DNA from: Amorphoplanes digitatis
Lineage (GTDB): Bacteria; Actinomycetota; Actinomycetes; Mycobacteriales; Micromonosporaceae
NCBI RefSeq assembly: GCF_014205335.1
Contig: NZ_JACHNH010000001.1
Location: 7,186,501-7,250,500 of the forward strand
Direction of reading: 5' to 3'
Length of the DNA: 64,000 nucleotides
The notes beneath the pieces are model-generated. The model made no database searches. It worked only from the letters and a program-made list of their open reading frames with translations, and had not been told where the DNA came from. The translations under genes were made by a program, and so were the position numbers. How positions within the stretch are numbered: position 1 is the stretch's first letter; the number at the start of each line of letters is the position of its first letter. Positions 34,501 to 42,404 of the stretch are shown piece by piece.

Positions 34501-34704
34501 CGGCCACAGCGCCGCGATGAGCAGATCGTTGGGCACGAACCGGCCCTGCCGGGTGGCGAGGACGCGCAGCAGCGTGCGCACCTTGCGGCCCTGGTACGCC
34601 GACTCGTCCACCTCACGGCCGTCCCGCACGACGACGAACCGGCCCATCAGACGTATCTCAACGGGCGCCGCCGCGTCCGCTAGATTCCCGCCAGCTGTCT
34701 GCAA
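31573..34704 (-). CDS. SARP/BTAD-type regulator with AAA ATPase and TPR domains
   Basis: A 1043-residue activator. Residues about 17-105 are an OmpR-like winged helix ('LLRVLATRQGRFVPNDLLIA', 'NLQVLVNRARRAVG'), about 110-255 the BTAD helical domain ('LACFDRYRHSLADELGLDPS'), then an AAA/STAND ATPase with 'GRSGTGKSRLLEE' (about 290) and 'ALLVDDLQWADPSS', then TPR-like repeats to the end. The start is set at TTG 34704, which has AGGAG seven bases upstream; the next ATG (34645-34647) would remove the first strand. Divergent from the cupin operon at 34758, which it may control. Confidence 0.9.
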   Translation of the reverse strand: MQTAGGNLADAAAPVEIRLMGRFVVVRDGREVDESAYQGRKVRTLLRVLATRQGRFVPNDLLIAALWPQRPPADPAANLQVLVNRARRAVGRPALIHTGPQGYALSGPPGCVVDTEVFLSAVERAGGLDGRAALSAYRDALGPAAEPLPEDLYADWSQPYRTRVLQARQIAWERAAALAAALGAPAPAVEYATAAATAEPLRETAALALVRALAASGDRVAALACFDRYRHSLADELGLDPSPAAAELHRLLLRSDPVRDEPRAGFGMLPFVGRDAVVRQVVAGLPDGVVRIAGRSGTGKSRLLEEVAAAVPAVGVAASWADRDEPWSLARTLLRRLLAADTTALGTLPGRLRAALAELLPELDPPPAGFDPETRNALVLEAARRLLTAHPERALLVDDLQWADPSSVQLLGSVAGGAARPRLVLAYRPDELPAGPAELVRRSAGPPVIELGGLREFALADLVDDADLVAALAAETDRTPMAVAEVLRLLHSEGLLEAADAAGRRRAASPEAAGRARQAGRAGQRRAIADRAAAHAGRAATVLGLLALLGREVPAQTLAAAAELSHPDLLGPLEELAAANLVRLGDHGWRTAHDMVAEVVVDGLTDATRARLHARLATVLDVAHGDAPEQARHWLGAGDVTRAAEAYARAAANALDQVADAEAGQLADAGLATGGADGPVRARLLAARAQARRRRGDIAAARDDLRAALAGYPGGPARAGVLAQLAALDSGADDMRRAAEVAELALIEAGADDRARAAVLEVAAVIDMNLDQPGRSAARAAEALAIYTRTGDSRGAARILDARAMAAFLHGSIEEGVDELDRAAHLFESSGDLMRTVTPRSTCGHGRVLLDRAAEGLADTERALDVARTLGHPDGETYALWHRSEALSALGRPDDALADGREALAIAQRLNHRGWTATAWRATGIAYQMKGDLPAALDAFHHSLDLCANLDLFGCWAASRAALICVDLNRLAEADHLITRALATGPALGRHEARWATAALSVARRDPAAPTLLATAVEAASSAGARLYLPYLAELTRRLETPG

Positions 34705-34757
34705 GGTCGTGCTCCTAGCGTCGGGTCGACGGAAACCACCGAGAGCCGGAGGCCACG

Positions 34758-35117
34758 ATGTCCGCACAGACCACGCAACATGTCACGTTCGCCAAGCCCG
34801 ACGAGGTCCGCTCCTTCGCCAACGGCAGGCTCGAGCTGCTCCACGTCGACGGGTCCGCCATCGGCCGGCTCGTGCTGGAGCCGGGCTGGCGTTGGTCCAA
34901 CGACGTGAAGCCGGGCGCCGGCACGCAGCTGTGCGAGGCACCACACTTCCAATACCACGTGGCGGGCGTGCTGCGTATCGCCATGGCGGACGGAACGACC
35001 TTCGACGCGGGTCCGGGCGACGTGACCTCGCTGCCGGCCGGCCACGACGCCTGGGTCGTCGGCGATGAGCCGGTCGTCGTCGTGGACTGGTTCGGCGCGA
35101 GCGAGTACGCGAAATGA
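34758..35117 (+). CDS. Cupin-domain protein
   Basis: A 119-residue cupin. 'LEPGWRWSNDVKPGAGT' opens the barrel, with His in 'APHFQYHVAGVLRI' and the second motif 'GPGDVTSLPAGHDAWVVGDE'. ATG at 34758 follows GGAGG. Its stop overlaps the ATG of the mycothiol-type gene, so both are made together. Likely a small-molecule-binding or stress protein; substrate unknown. Confidence 0.85.
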   Translation: MSAQTTQHVTFAKPDEVRSFANGRLELLHVDGSAIGRLVLEPGWRWSNDVKPGAGTQLCEAPHFQYHVAGVLRIAMADGTTFDAGPGDVTSLPAGHDAWVVGDEPVVVVDWFGASEYAK

Positions 35118-36001
35118 GCCGGGAGCTGTACACCCGCGCGGTGGCCGGCTTCGACGCGGTCCTGCGTGCCATGCCCGGCGACCGCTGGGCCGCGCCGACA
35201 CCGTGCGCCGGATGGGACGTACGCGCGCTCGTCGATCACGTGGTGCGTGAGGACCTGTGGGCGGCCGAGCTGCTGGCCGGCCGGACCATCGCCGACGTCG
35301 GCGATCGCCTCGACGGCGACGTGCTCGGCGCCGACCCGGTCGCGGCGTGGGGCGCCGCGAGCACGGCGGCGGTGGATGCGGCGGCCGCCGCGAACGACGA
35401 CGACCTGGTGGCCCTGTCGGCGGGACCGACGGAGGTCGACGAGTACCTGCGGCAGCTCGCCGCCGACCACGCCGTGCACGCCTGGGACCTGGCCACGGCC
35501 ACCGGGACGAACCTGCGCATCGAGGCGGACCTGCTCGACGCCGTGACCGCCTGGTTCGCGCCGGTCCGGCGGACATACCAGGACCTGGGGCTGGTGGGTC
35601 CCCGCGCGCCGCTTGGCGAACCGGCGGAGGCACAGGCACGCCTGCTCGCGATGTTCGGCCGCTCCGAGGCGCTCGCCGCCGTCCAGCGGTTCGGCGACGC
35701 GTTCGACGCCAAGGACGTTCCCGCGATCATGGCGAACATGACCACCGACTGCCTGTTCGAGTCGACCTCGCCCCCGGACGGCGTCAGCCATCGCGGCGCC
35801 GACGCCGTCCGCGCCGCGTGGCACGGGTTCTTCGAGACGGCCGGCGATCACCGGTTCACCACCGAGTCACGCATCGTGGCCGGCGACGAGGTCGTCGTGA
35901 CGTGGCGCTACGACTGGACCGGTGGGCATGTCCGCGGCGTCGACCTCTTCCGCGTACGCGATGGGCTGGTCGCCGAGAAGCGTGCCTACGTCAAGGGCTG
36001 A
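35114..36001 (+). CDS. TIGR03086/DinB-like (mycothiol-type) domain fused to a SnoaL-like domain
   Basis: A 295-residue two-domain protein. Residues 1-185 resemble the actinobacterial TIGR03086 / mycothiol-dependent maleylpyruvate isomerase family: 'TPCAGWDVRALVDHVVRED' gives the metal His, with 'QLAADHAVHAWDLATATG' later. Residues about 190-295 are a SnoaL/NTF2-like domain ('VQRFGDAFDAKDVPAIMANM', 'GADAVRAAWHGFF', 'VVTWRYDWTGGHVRGVDLFR'). The two are usually separate genes. Coupled by ATGA overlap to the cupin gene. Confidence 0.85.
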   Translation: MSRELYTRAVAGFDAVLRAMPGDRWAAPTPCAGWDVRALVDHVVREDLWAAELLAGRTIADVGDRLDGDVLGADPVAAWGAASTAAVDAAAAANDDDLVALSAGPTEVDEYLRQLAADHAVHAWDLATATGTNLRIEADLLDAVTAWFAPVRRTYQDLGLVGPRAPLGEPAEAQARLLAMFGRSEALAAVQRFGDAFDAKDVPAIMANMTTDCLFESTSPPDGVSHRGADAVRAAWHGFFETAGDHRFTTESRIVAGDEVVVTWRYDWTGGHVRGVDLFRVRDGLVAEKRAYVKG

Positions 36002-36008
36002 GACGCGA

Positions 36009-36035
36009 AACGGGCGCCCCGGCAGGGCGCCCGTT
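36009..36035. terminator. Bidirectional terminator
   Basis: A perfect 11-base stem 'aacgggcgccc' (36009-36019) / 'gggcgcccgtt' (36025-36035) with loop 'cggca', between two convergent genes. Confidence 0.85.
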
Positions 36036-36052
36036 CGTTACCGGTATGCGGG

Positions 36053-36286
36053 TCAGCGCGCGAGCGCGAGGCCCTGCTTGTCCGAGAACTTGCCGATCGC
36101 GATCATGATGAAGTCGATAAGCGTCCAGACGCCGAGCCCACCGAACGTGATCAGCATGAGGATGCCCGTGCCGACCTTGCCGACGTAGAAGCGGTGAACG
36201 CCGAGCGCGCCCACGAAGAAGCAGAGCAGCAGGGTGGCGATCCAGGACTTCGAGCCGGTGGCGGCGGCGGTTTCGGTGGCGGTCAT
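36053..36286 (-). CDS. TM2-domain membrane protein
   Basis: A 77-residue protein with the TM2 layout: two helices 'IATLLLCFFVGALGVHRFYV' and 'LMLITFGGLGVWTLIDFIMI' separated by 'GKVGTGIL'. The 'GVHRFYVGK' turn is the family hallmark. ATG at 36286 has a GGGGAGA site; a start further upstream is less likely. Function of TM2 proteins in bacteria is unknown. Confidence 0.92.
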   Translation of the reverse strand: MTATETAAATGSKSWIATLLLCFFVGALGVHRFYVGKVGTGILMLITFGGLGVWTLIDFIMIAIGKFSDKQGLALAR

Positions 36287-36368
36287 ATCTATCTCCCCTA
36301 TGTTGGCATGCGCAAAAATCGATGCACGATAGCGGGACACAGCACCCAAATGCAAGATTCAAATACGT

Positions 36369-36809
36369 TCAGCCGAGCTGTTCGGCCAGCCCGACGATGA
36401 TGCCCTCGGGACCACGGACGTAGCAGAGCCGATAGCTGTCCTCGTACCGCGCCAAATCACCGACGAGTTCGGCGCCGTGGGCGCGCAGGCGGGCGACGAC
36501 CTCCTCGATGTCGTCGACGGCGAACATGACGCGACGTATACCCAGCGTGTTCGCCGGGGCGTCTCTCGGCTCGGATCGGATCGCCTTCGGCGTGTGGAAC
36601 ATCGCCAGCTCGATCCGGCCGTGGCCGTCCGGGGTACGCAGCATCGCGACGTCCTGCCGGACGTCGTCGATCCCGATGACCCGCTCCACCCAGGGCCCCT
36701 CGATCGGCCCTTTGCCCTCCAGTTCCATGCCGAGTTCCACGAAGAACGAGATAACCGCGTCAAGGTCTTCGACAACGATGAGAACGTTGTCCATCCGCTG
36801 GATCGCCAC
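36369..36809 (-). CDS. VOC-family (glyoxalase/dioxygenase-like) protein
   Basis: A 146-residue VOC protein with two beta-alpha-beta-beta-beta units: 'MDNVLIVVEDLDAVISFFVE' starts the first and 'IRRVMFAVDDIEEVVARLRA' the second; 'YRLCYVRGPEGIIVGLAEQL' ends it with the usual metal-side Glu replaced by Gly. GTG at 36809 has a GGGAG site; an ATG at 36845 is weaker. Substrate unknown. Confidence 0.88.
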   Translation of the reverse strand: MAIQRMDNVLIVVEDLDAVISFFVELGMELEGKGPIEGPWVERVIGIDDVRQDVAMLRTPDGHGRIELAMFHTPKAIRSEPRDAPANTLGIRRVMFAVDDIEEVVARLRAHGAELVGDLARYEDSYRLCYVRGPEGIIVGLAEQLG

Positions 36810-36898
36810 GCCGGAGTCTCCCTGTAGTCGAACAGCCGCTTCCACAACGTGAGCGGAACCGCCGGGCCGTTCTCGACATCCTCGCGCCCGTCACCGCC

Positions 36899-38401
36899 TC
36901 ATCGTCGGAAGATCGCCTCGAGCCGGGCCTCCTGGTCGCCGTTGGAAAGGTCGCTCGGGTCGATCGCCTTCCTGATCATCGCTTTCTCGGCCGCGGTCGA
37001 GTTCGTGTAGAGCACCTCGATGGCGGAAATGTCGCCGTCCGCCACCCAGCCCTCGAACGCCAGCTCCGCCATCCGCACCTTCTCCTGCGGCGTCAGCAGC
37101 TTGATCACCTCCGGCCGCTGGGTGTACGTGAACTCGCGGACGTCGTCATCGTCGTCCACGCTCAGCGCGCCCTTGAGGAAATCGGTGTCGGTGATGGTCT
37201 TGGGATCGTCCGGGTCGATGACGAACGGGAACGAGCGCTCCTTCCCGGCGAACTCCGGGATGGTCAGCAGCGGCGGCACCGCGGACTCGTTCTGATTGGC
37301 CGGGATCATGTCGCCGGGGCTCTTCGGCCTCGGGTCGCTGACGAGGTCGCCGTAGAAGTGCAGGATCGCCGACTTGCTGGGCGCGCTGAGCGCGGCGAAG
37401 TCGACCGGGTCGCACCGGTCCAGCATGTCCTTGACGGTGTCGTACAGGTCGTCGGACTGCGGCGAGCCGGCCAGCCGGCTGCCGGTGTACGCCCCGATCG
37501 CGTTGGAGGTGGCATCCTCGGCGCCGAAACGCGACTCCGACTCGGCCTCCAGCTCATGCTCGCGGCCCTGCCGGGTGGCGGACCGGTTGCCGCTGGTGCC
37601 GGGCGACGCGGACGAGACGAAGTGCGAGATGTAGAGCAGCTGGAAGAAGTGCCGCATGTCGAGCAGGCCGGCGCGGCTGGTCAGCAGGTAGCGCGGCAGC
37701 AGCATGGACTTGACCGTCGGCATGTCCGAGCCGAGCTTCTTGGAGATCTTCCGCCCGGCCGAGGAGCCGCCGCAGTTCTCCACGAAGGTGTCCATGTTGA
37801 CCGTCGTGCCGTACGAGACGGAGGCCGCGATGATCGACCTGACGGTGGCCAGCATGTCGGCGTAGGTGCCGGCAACCTTGGCCGTCTCGTCCCACTTGGC
37901 GCCCTGGTGCGTGCCGTGCGGCAGGTGGAAGCGCTTGAGCGTCGGGCCGCCCTGCACCACGTGGGCGAGCTCGTGCCCGAGCAGCCCGGGCGTGTACCGC
38001 CCGGCGCCGACGACGATGTCCGACCCGACCGTGTACGCGGCCGCACCGACCTGCTCGGCCGAACGTTCCGCCGCGCCGTCGGTGTGCAACCGGACAGCGG
38101 AGAAGTCCCGCCCGAACCGCTGCTGCATGGCGGCCATGGTCGCGCCGTCGAGCGGCCGGCCGGGACCCGCGAGCGTCTCGACGACGGCGCGGGGCAGCAG
38201 GCCACCGCCGCGGTCCGTCTCCCGAGCGTCGCCGCCGCGGTCGGCGTCGCGCTCCAGCGCGTCGCCGGGTTGGGTCATGGCGCGCATGAGCATCCGGTTG
38301 GACAGCGGCGGGACGACCTTGCCGATCGCGGCCTCTTTCGCCTCCGGCAGCTCACGGTCCCGCCCATCGGCCCGCTTCCTCACCCGACCATCATCCGACA
38401 C
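36899..38401 (-). CDS. DUF4157 (eCIS-core) domain protein
   Basis: A 500-residue protein from GTG 38401. Residues about 70-150 are the DUF4157/eCIS_core zincin-like domain ('LDGATMAAMQQRFGRDFSAV', 'RLHTDGAAERSAEQVGA', 'GRYTPGLLGHELAHVVQGG' with HELAH). The domain marks cargo of extracellular contractile injection systems, where it is thought to act during loading or be cleaved. The rest (150-500) is an unknown helical effector-like region with 'DTFVENCGGSSAGRKISKKL'. No contractile-injection genes are seen in this window, so it would have to use a system elsewhere. Basic N-terminus, no signal peptide. Confidence 0.82.
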   Translation of the reverse strand: MSDDGRVRKRADGRDRELPEAKEAAIGKVVPPLSNRMLMRAMTQPGDALERDADRGGDARETDRGGGLLPRAVVETLAGPGRPLDGATMAAMQQRFGRDFSAVRLHTDGAAERSAEQVGAAAYTVGSDIVVGAGRYTPGLLGHELAHVVQGGPTLKRFHLPHGTHQGAKWDETAKVAGTYADMLATVRSIIAASVSYGTTVNMDTFVENCGGSSAGRKISKKLGSDMPTVKSMLLPRYLLTSRAGLLDMRHFFQLLYISHFVSSASPGTSGNRSATRQGREHELEAESESRFGAEDATSNAIGAYTGSRLAGSPQSDDLYDTVKDMLDRCDPVDFAALSAPSKSAILHFYGDLVSDPRPKSPGDMIPANQNESAVPPLLTIPEFAGKERSFPFVIDPDDPKTITDTDFLKGALSVDDDDDVREFTYTQRPEVIKLLTPQEKVRMAELAFEGWVADGDISAIEVLYTNSTAAEKAMIRKAIDPSDLSNGDQEARLEAIFRR

Positions 38402-38435
38402 CCCACCCGCATCGCGCGACGTCCACTCAGGTGTT

Positions 38436-38774
38436 GTGGGAAGCCGGCCGGGCGCCGACCGGCAGGCAATCGACGACGTACTGGCCGAGGTAACGCGCGC
38501 CTGGGATGCCGCCGACGCCGACGCGTACGGCCGCTGCTTCACCGCCGACGCCAGCTATGTCACCTTCGTCGGCACCGCCTACCAGGGTCGCGCCGACATC
38601 ACCGAGAGCCGCAGCGCACTGTTCCGGGCCTTCACCAAGGGCACCCGGATGGCGTCGGAGACCCTCCGCGTGACGTTCCTCTGCCCGCACGCCGCGGTCG
38701 TGGTCGGCCGCGGCGACACGTTCAAACGCCGCCGCCCCGCGGGTTCCGCGCCTCAGACCGGCTCGGGCAGATAG
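38436..38774 (+). CDS. SnoaL/SgcJ-like protein, shortened at the C-terminus
   Basis: A 112-residue protein from GTG 38436. It follows the SgcJ/EcaC NTF2-like pattern ('IDDVLAEVTRAWDAADADAY', 'RCFTADASYVTFVGTAYQGR', 'ADITESRSALFRAFTKGTRM', 'VVVGRGDTFKR') but ends about 25 residues early: the last strands normally found after 'GRGDT' are replaced by a basic tail running into the convergent gene. It is probably a truncated gene or pseudogene. It overlaps the end of the gene at 38753 by 22 bases. Confidence 0.65.
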   Translation: MGSRPGADRQAIDDVLAEVTRAWDAADADAYGRCFTADASYVTFVGTAYQGRADITESRSALFRAFTKGTRMASETLRVTFLCPHAAVVVGRGDTFKRRRPAGSAPQTGSGR

Positions 38775-39232
38775 CGCGTGTACTTCTGCTTGATCAGGGA
38801 GTTGAAGGCGTAGCCCCAGATGCGGGTGCCGCGGAAGGTCCAGACCTGGCCGGCCGCGAGGTCGACCACGGCCGGCTGGGCCATCGTCGCGAAGCCGCCC
38901 AGGTTGAGCCGGTGCGCCCGCCGGGTGAGGGCCACCGCGGATTCGTCGGCGGCCGCGGCCACCAGGACCGGCAGCACGATCACCCCGGACTGCGCGCCGG
39001 ACCACTTGCCCTTGCGCGCCACCGCCAGCCGGACGGCGGCATCCGTGAAGCCGTTCACCTCGGCCTCGCCGACCCGGTCCGCCTTGGCCGCGACGAGGAA
39101 GACGTGCATCCGGGACAGGGCCTTGAACTGGGCCTTGTAGCCGACCAGGCCGAGCTCCTCGTGGGTCACCGCGCAGCCGTCGCCGGCGAGCCGGTCCGCC
39201 AGCCCTTTGAGGTAGGTGTCCGCGTCGATCAT
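38753..39232 (-). CDS. Hypothetical protein
   Basis: A 159-residue protein from ATG 39232 (AAGGCGG site). It has 'DTYLKGLADRLAGDGCAVTH', 'FLVAAKADRVGEAEVNGFTD', 'VIVLPVLVAAAADESAVALT' and 'AVVDLAAGQVWTFRGTRIWG'. The alternation of helix and strand suggests a globular restriction-endonuclease-like or similar small fold, but no catalytic motif can be claimed. No family recognised. Confidence 0.65.
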   Translation of the reverse strand: MIDADTYLKGLADRLAGDGCAVTHEELGLVGYKAQFKALSRMHVFLVAAKADRVGEAEVNGFTDAAVRLAVARKGKWSGAQSGVIVLPVLVAAAADESAVALTRRAHRLNLGGFATMAQPAVVDLAAGQVWTFRGTRIWGYAFNSLIKQKYTRYLPEPV

Positions 39233-39424
39233 GAGCCCGCCTTCTTCTTTCGCCGTTCCCGCCACGGGTCAGCACCCCTTGACTGTCGGCCCGGCCCTCG
39301 ACCCGCACCACTATGTCGCAGACCCACCAGTAGCCCAAACCGTGGTCGCTCAGCGGACCGGCGCGGCGGAAGAGAACCAATCATGATCGACGCGGGTTTC
39401 GGCTCTGGCGTGGCGGAGGCGCGG

Positions 39425-41896
39425 TCAGTGCGCGGGAGTCTCCGGAGTGGTCGCCGGCACCCTGGGCAGCGAGATCAGCGGCAGCGACGTGCGGAACTGC
39501 CCGGGCGTCGCCGGCGCGGCGCCTTCCCGCCACGGGTCCCGATGGGCGGCGATCGACGCCCTCATCCGTTCATCGAGCCCGTCCGCATCGTCGACGATCA
39601 CGTCGCGCAGCCGCTCGATGCCGATCCGCGGCACAAACGCGTACGTCCGCTCCAGCCAGTTCGCGTGTTCGCGGTAGTACTGCAGGAACCGCCCGGTCAG
39701 CCGGATCACCTCGTCGGCCGTGTCCACAGTGGCGAGCAGGTCGCCCTTGCGGACGTGGGCTCCGGCCGCACCGCCGACATAGATCTCCCAGCGGCCACCG
39801 TCGACGGCGACGACACCGAGATCCTTGACGTACGCCTCGGCGCAGTTCCGCGGACACCCGGTCACCGCGAGTTTGAGCTTGGCCGGGCTCTCCAGGCCCT
39901 GGAACCGGCTCTCGATCGCGATGCCCAGCGTGGTGGAGTCGCCGACCCCGAAGCGGCAGAAGTCCATGCCCACGCAGGTCTTCACGGTCCGGAACGACTT
40001 TCCGTACGCGTACCCGCTGGGCATGTCGAGGTCGGCCCAGACCGCGGGCAGGTCCTCCTTCCGTACGCCGAGCAGGTCGATCCGCTGCCCACCGGTGAGC
40101 TTGACCATGGGTACGCGGTACTTGTCGGCGACGTCGGCGATCCGGCGGAGCTGGTGCGGGGTGGTCACGCCGCCCTTCATCTGCGGTACCACGGAGAACG
40201 TGCCGTCACGCTGAATGTTCGCGTGCACCCGGTCGTTGATGAAGCGGGCGTCGCGCTCGTCGACGTACTCGTCGGCCCACATCATTCGTAGCAGCGACGC
40301 GAGGCCCATCTTCGAGCGGGCGTCCTCGGCGCCGGCGGGTGCGAGCGCGGCGAAGACCTCGGAGACCGACTTCAGCTCCATGTTCCGGATCGTGGTCATC
40401 AGCTCGGGCTTCGGCAGCGGGATGCCGGGCACGTACCACGAGACCGACTCGTCCTCCTCGACCTCGCCGCCGGCCGCCCATTCGACGATCTGCGCGACCA
40501 ACGTCTTGCAGGAGCCGCAGCCCTTGCCGGCCCGGGTGGCGTCCGCGACGCCACCGACGGTCCGCACCCCGGCCTGTACGGCATCGACGATGGCTTGCTT
40601 GGTGACGCCGTTGCAGTTGCAGACCTGTGCCGAGTCGGCCAGCTCCGCCGCGGTGGTCTCGGCGTCCGGCGCGCCGAGGTCGAAGAGCAGCCGGATCCGC
40701 TCCTCCGGCAGCGGGGAGCCGCGGTCGAACGCCTGGACGAGGTAGCCGGCCTTGCTGACGTCGCCGAGCAGCGTTGCGCCGACCAGCCGCCCGTCCCGGA
40801 TGATCACGCTCTGGTACACGCCGCGACGACGTTCGGCGAACACCACGGTCTCGTCGTCGTCCCGGTCCGGCTCCTTGAGGCCCATCGCGGCCACGTCGAC
40901 GCCGGCGACCTTGAGCTTCGTGGCGGTGCGCGAACCGTGGTAGGCGGCGTCCGGGTCGGCGCCGGTGAGGTGGTCGGCCAGCACCCGGGCCTGCTCCCAC
41001 AGCGGGGCGACCAGCCCGTACGTCTCGCCGCGGTGTTGGGCACACTCGCCGACCGCGTAGATGTCCGGCTCGTCCGTGCAGCGCAGCTGGTCATCGACGA
41101 CGATGCCGCGCTCCACGTCCAGGCCGCTGCGTTCGGCCAGCGCCGCGCTCGGGCGGATGCCGGCCGCCACCACCACGACGTCGCAATCGATGGTCCGGCC
41201 GTCGGCGAGCTTGACGCCGCTGACCGCATCCTTGCCGAGAATCTCGGTGGTGCGGGCGCCGGTGACGACCTCGATGCCGAGCGCCTCGACGGATCGGCGC
41301 AGGATCGCCCCGGCCTGCGGATCGAGCTGCGCGTTCATCAGGTGGCCGGCCGAGTGGACGAGCGTGACGTGCGGCAGGTGCGATTGCAGCCCCCGGGCCG
41401 CCTCGAGACCGAGCAGGCCGCCACCGATCACGACCGCGCGCCGGTGCTCACGGGCGTACCGGATCATGCCTCGGGTGTCGTCGATCGTGCGGAAGGTGAA
41501 GACGCCCTGGTGGTAGCCCCGGCCGGGCCGGTGCAGGCCGGCGATCTTCGGCACGAACGCGTCGCTGCCGGTAGCAATGATCAGCTTGTCGTAGGGGGTG
41601 GTCCGGCCGAGCTCGTCGACTACCGTCCGGGCGAACCGGTCGATGCGGGTGATCCGGACACCGGTGTGCAGGTCGATGCGGTTCGCGGCGTACCAGTCCA
41701 TGTCGTTCAGGAAGATCCCGGACTCGTCCTCGATGCCGCAGAGCACGTTGGACAGCAGGATCCGGTTGTAGTTCCCGTACGGCTCGGCGCCGAACATCGT
41801 GACGTCGAAGAGGTCTGCGCCGCCGCGGTCCAGGATCTCCTCGACGGTCCGGGCGCCGGCCATCCCGTTGCCGATCACCACCAGCTTCTTCGCCAT
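39425..41896 (-). CDS. nirB: Assimilatory nitrite reductase large subunit
   Basis: An 823-residue NAD(P)H nitrite reductase that reduces nitrite to ammonium in the cytoplasm. Order of domains: FAD pyridine-nucleotide oxidoreductase (1-400; 'VVIGNGMAGARTVEEIL', 'VVIGGGLLGLEAARGL', 'DIYAVGECAQHRGE'), a BFD-like [2Fe-2S] domain with 'VCNCNGVTK' and 'GKGCGSCK' (about 425-470), the ferredoxin-like half domain (about 545-620) and the siroheme/4Fe-4S domain with Cys in 'TCVGMDFCRFGVGD' and 'TGCPRNCAE'. Follows the small gene at 41898 by one base, so they are co-transcribed; no nirD is in the window. Confidence 0.96.
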   Translation of the reverse strand: MAKKLVVIGNGMAGARTVEEILDRGGADLFDVTMFGAEPYGNYNRILLSNVLCGIEDESGIFLNDMDWYAANRIDLHTGVRITRIDRFARTVVDELGRTTPYDKLIIATGSDAFVPKIAGLHRPGRGYHQGVFTFRTIDDTRGMIRYAREHRRAVVIGGGLLGLEAARGLQSHLPHVTLVHSAGHLMNAQLDPQAGAILRRSVEALGIEVVTGARTTEILGKDAVSGVKLADGRTIDCDVVVVAAGIRPSAALAERSGLDVERGIVVDDQLRCTDEPDIYAVGECAQHRGETYGLVAPLWEQARVLADHLTGADPDAAYHGSRTATKLKVAGVDVAAMGLKEPDRDDDETVVFAERRRGVYQSVIIRDGRLVGATLLGDVSKAGYLVQAFDRGSPLPEERIRLLFDLGAPDAETTAAELADSAQVCNCNGVTKQAIVDAVQAGVRTVGGVADATRAGKGCGSCKTLVAQIVEWAAGGEVEEDESVSWYVPGIPLPKPELMTTIRNMELKSVSEVFAALAPAGAEDARSKMGLASLLRMMWADEYVDERDARFINDRVHANIQRDGTFSVVPQMKGGVTTPHQLRRIADVADKYRVPMVKLTGGQRIDLLGVRKEDLPAVWADLDMPSGYAYGKSFRTVKTCVGMDFCRFGVGDSTTLGIAIESRFQGLESPAKLKLAVTGCPRNCAEAYVKDLGVVAVDGGRWEIYVGGAAGAHVRKGDLLATVDTADEVIRLTGRFLQYYREHANWLERTYAFVPRIGIERLRDVIVDDADGLDERMRASIAAHRDPWREGAAPATPGQFRTSLPLISLPRVPATTPETPAH

Positions 41897-41897
41897 C

Positions 41898-42245
41898 TCA
41901 GACCTCGACGAGGCCGACGTCGACCACCACGGCGCCGGCGACCCCGACCGGCGCGGCCAGGTGCAACTCGATCGCCGTCCCCGGCTCCAGGTCCTCGACC
42001 ACCCTCAGCGGTACGTGCACATCCCCCTTCGCCGCGATCGGGAAGTACCGCATCGGCGAGCCGTCCCGCATGAGGATCACGCAGATCAGCTCGTGCGAGG
42101 CGTTCCCGGCGCGGAAGTACACCGGCTGAGTCACCGTCCCGTCCGGGACCGTGTAGGTGAGCAGGACGTCCAGCAGAAACGGCTGATCCAGCCCTTTACC
42201 GTCGAATCTGTAGATGCCCTGTAGGAACCGGGGTACCGACTGCAT
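41898..42245 (-). CDS. Small protein linked to nitrite reductase
   Basis: A 115-residue beta-rich protein beginning 'MQSVPRFLQGIYRFDGKGLD' with 'LLDVLLTYTVPDGTVTQPVY', 'RAGNASHELICVILMRDG' and 'LEPGTAIELHLAAPVG'. ATG at 42245 has a perfect AAGGAG site. Its position one base before nirB suggests a role in nitrite assimilation, possibly a NirD-like partner in function, but it does not look like the Rieske NirD family: no CxH...CxxH motifs are present. Confidence 0.7.
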   Translation of the reverse strand: MQSVPRFLQGIYRFDGKGLDQPFLLDVLLTYTVPDGTVTQPVYFRAGNASHELICVILMRDGSPMRYFPIAAKGDVHVPLRVVEDLEPGTAIELHLAAPVGVAGAVVVDVGLVEV

Positions 42246-42404
42246 CTGAGATCTCCTTCGTCCGGGCTCGGGTCAGGATGTAGGTGGCGGAGTCGGTTCG
42301 GCTCACCCCGCAATGCTCGCCCGCACCTGTTTCGCCGGGATTTACGCCCGACTCTCGCTTCGTTTCCACCGCTCGCGTTTGCGCCCGGCTGCCAACGTGG
42401 TGGC

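Noticed and set aside
31570..34683. A 1037-codon open frame on the plus strand
   Set aside because: It mirrors the SARP-type gene on the minus strand, whose domains are clear, and has a repetitive Arg/Gly composition.
37358..40291. A 977-codon open frame on the plus strand
   Set aside because: It is antisense to the DUF4157, hypothetical and nirB genes, has no known domain, and is expected in GC-rich DNA.
39425..41896. nirD next to nirB
   Set aside because: The neighbouring small gene lacks Rieske ligands, so nirD is not called.
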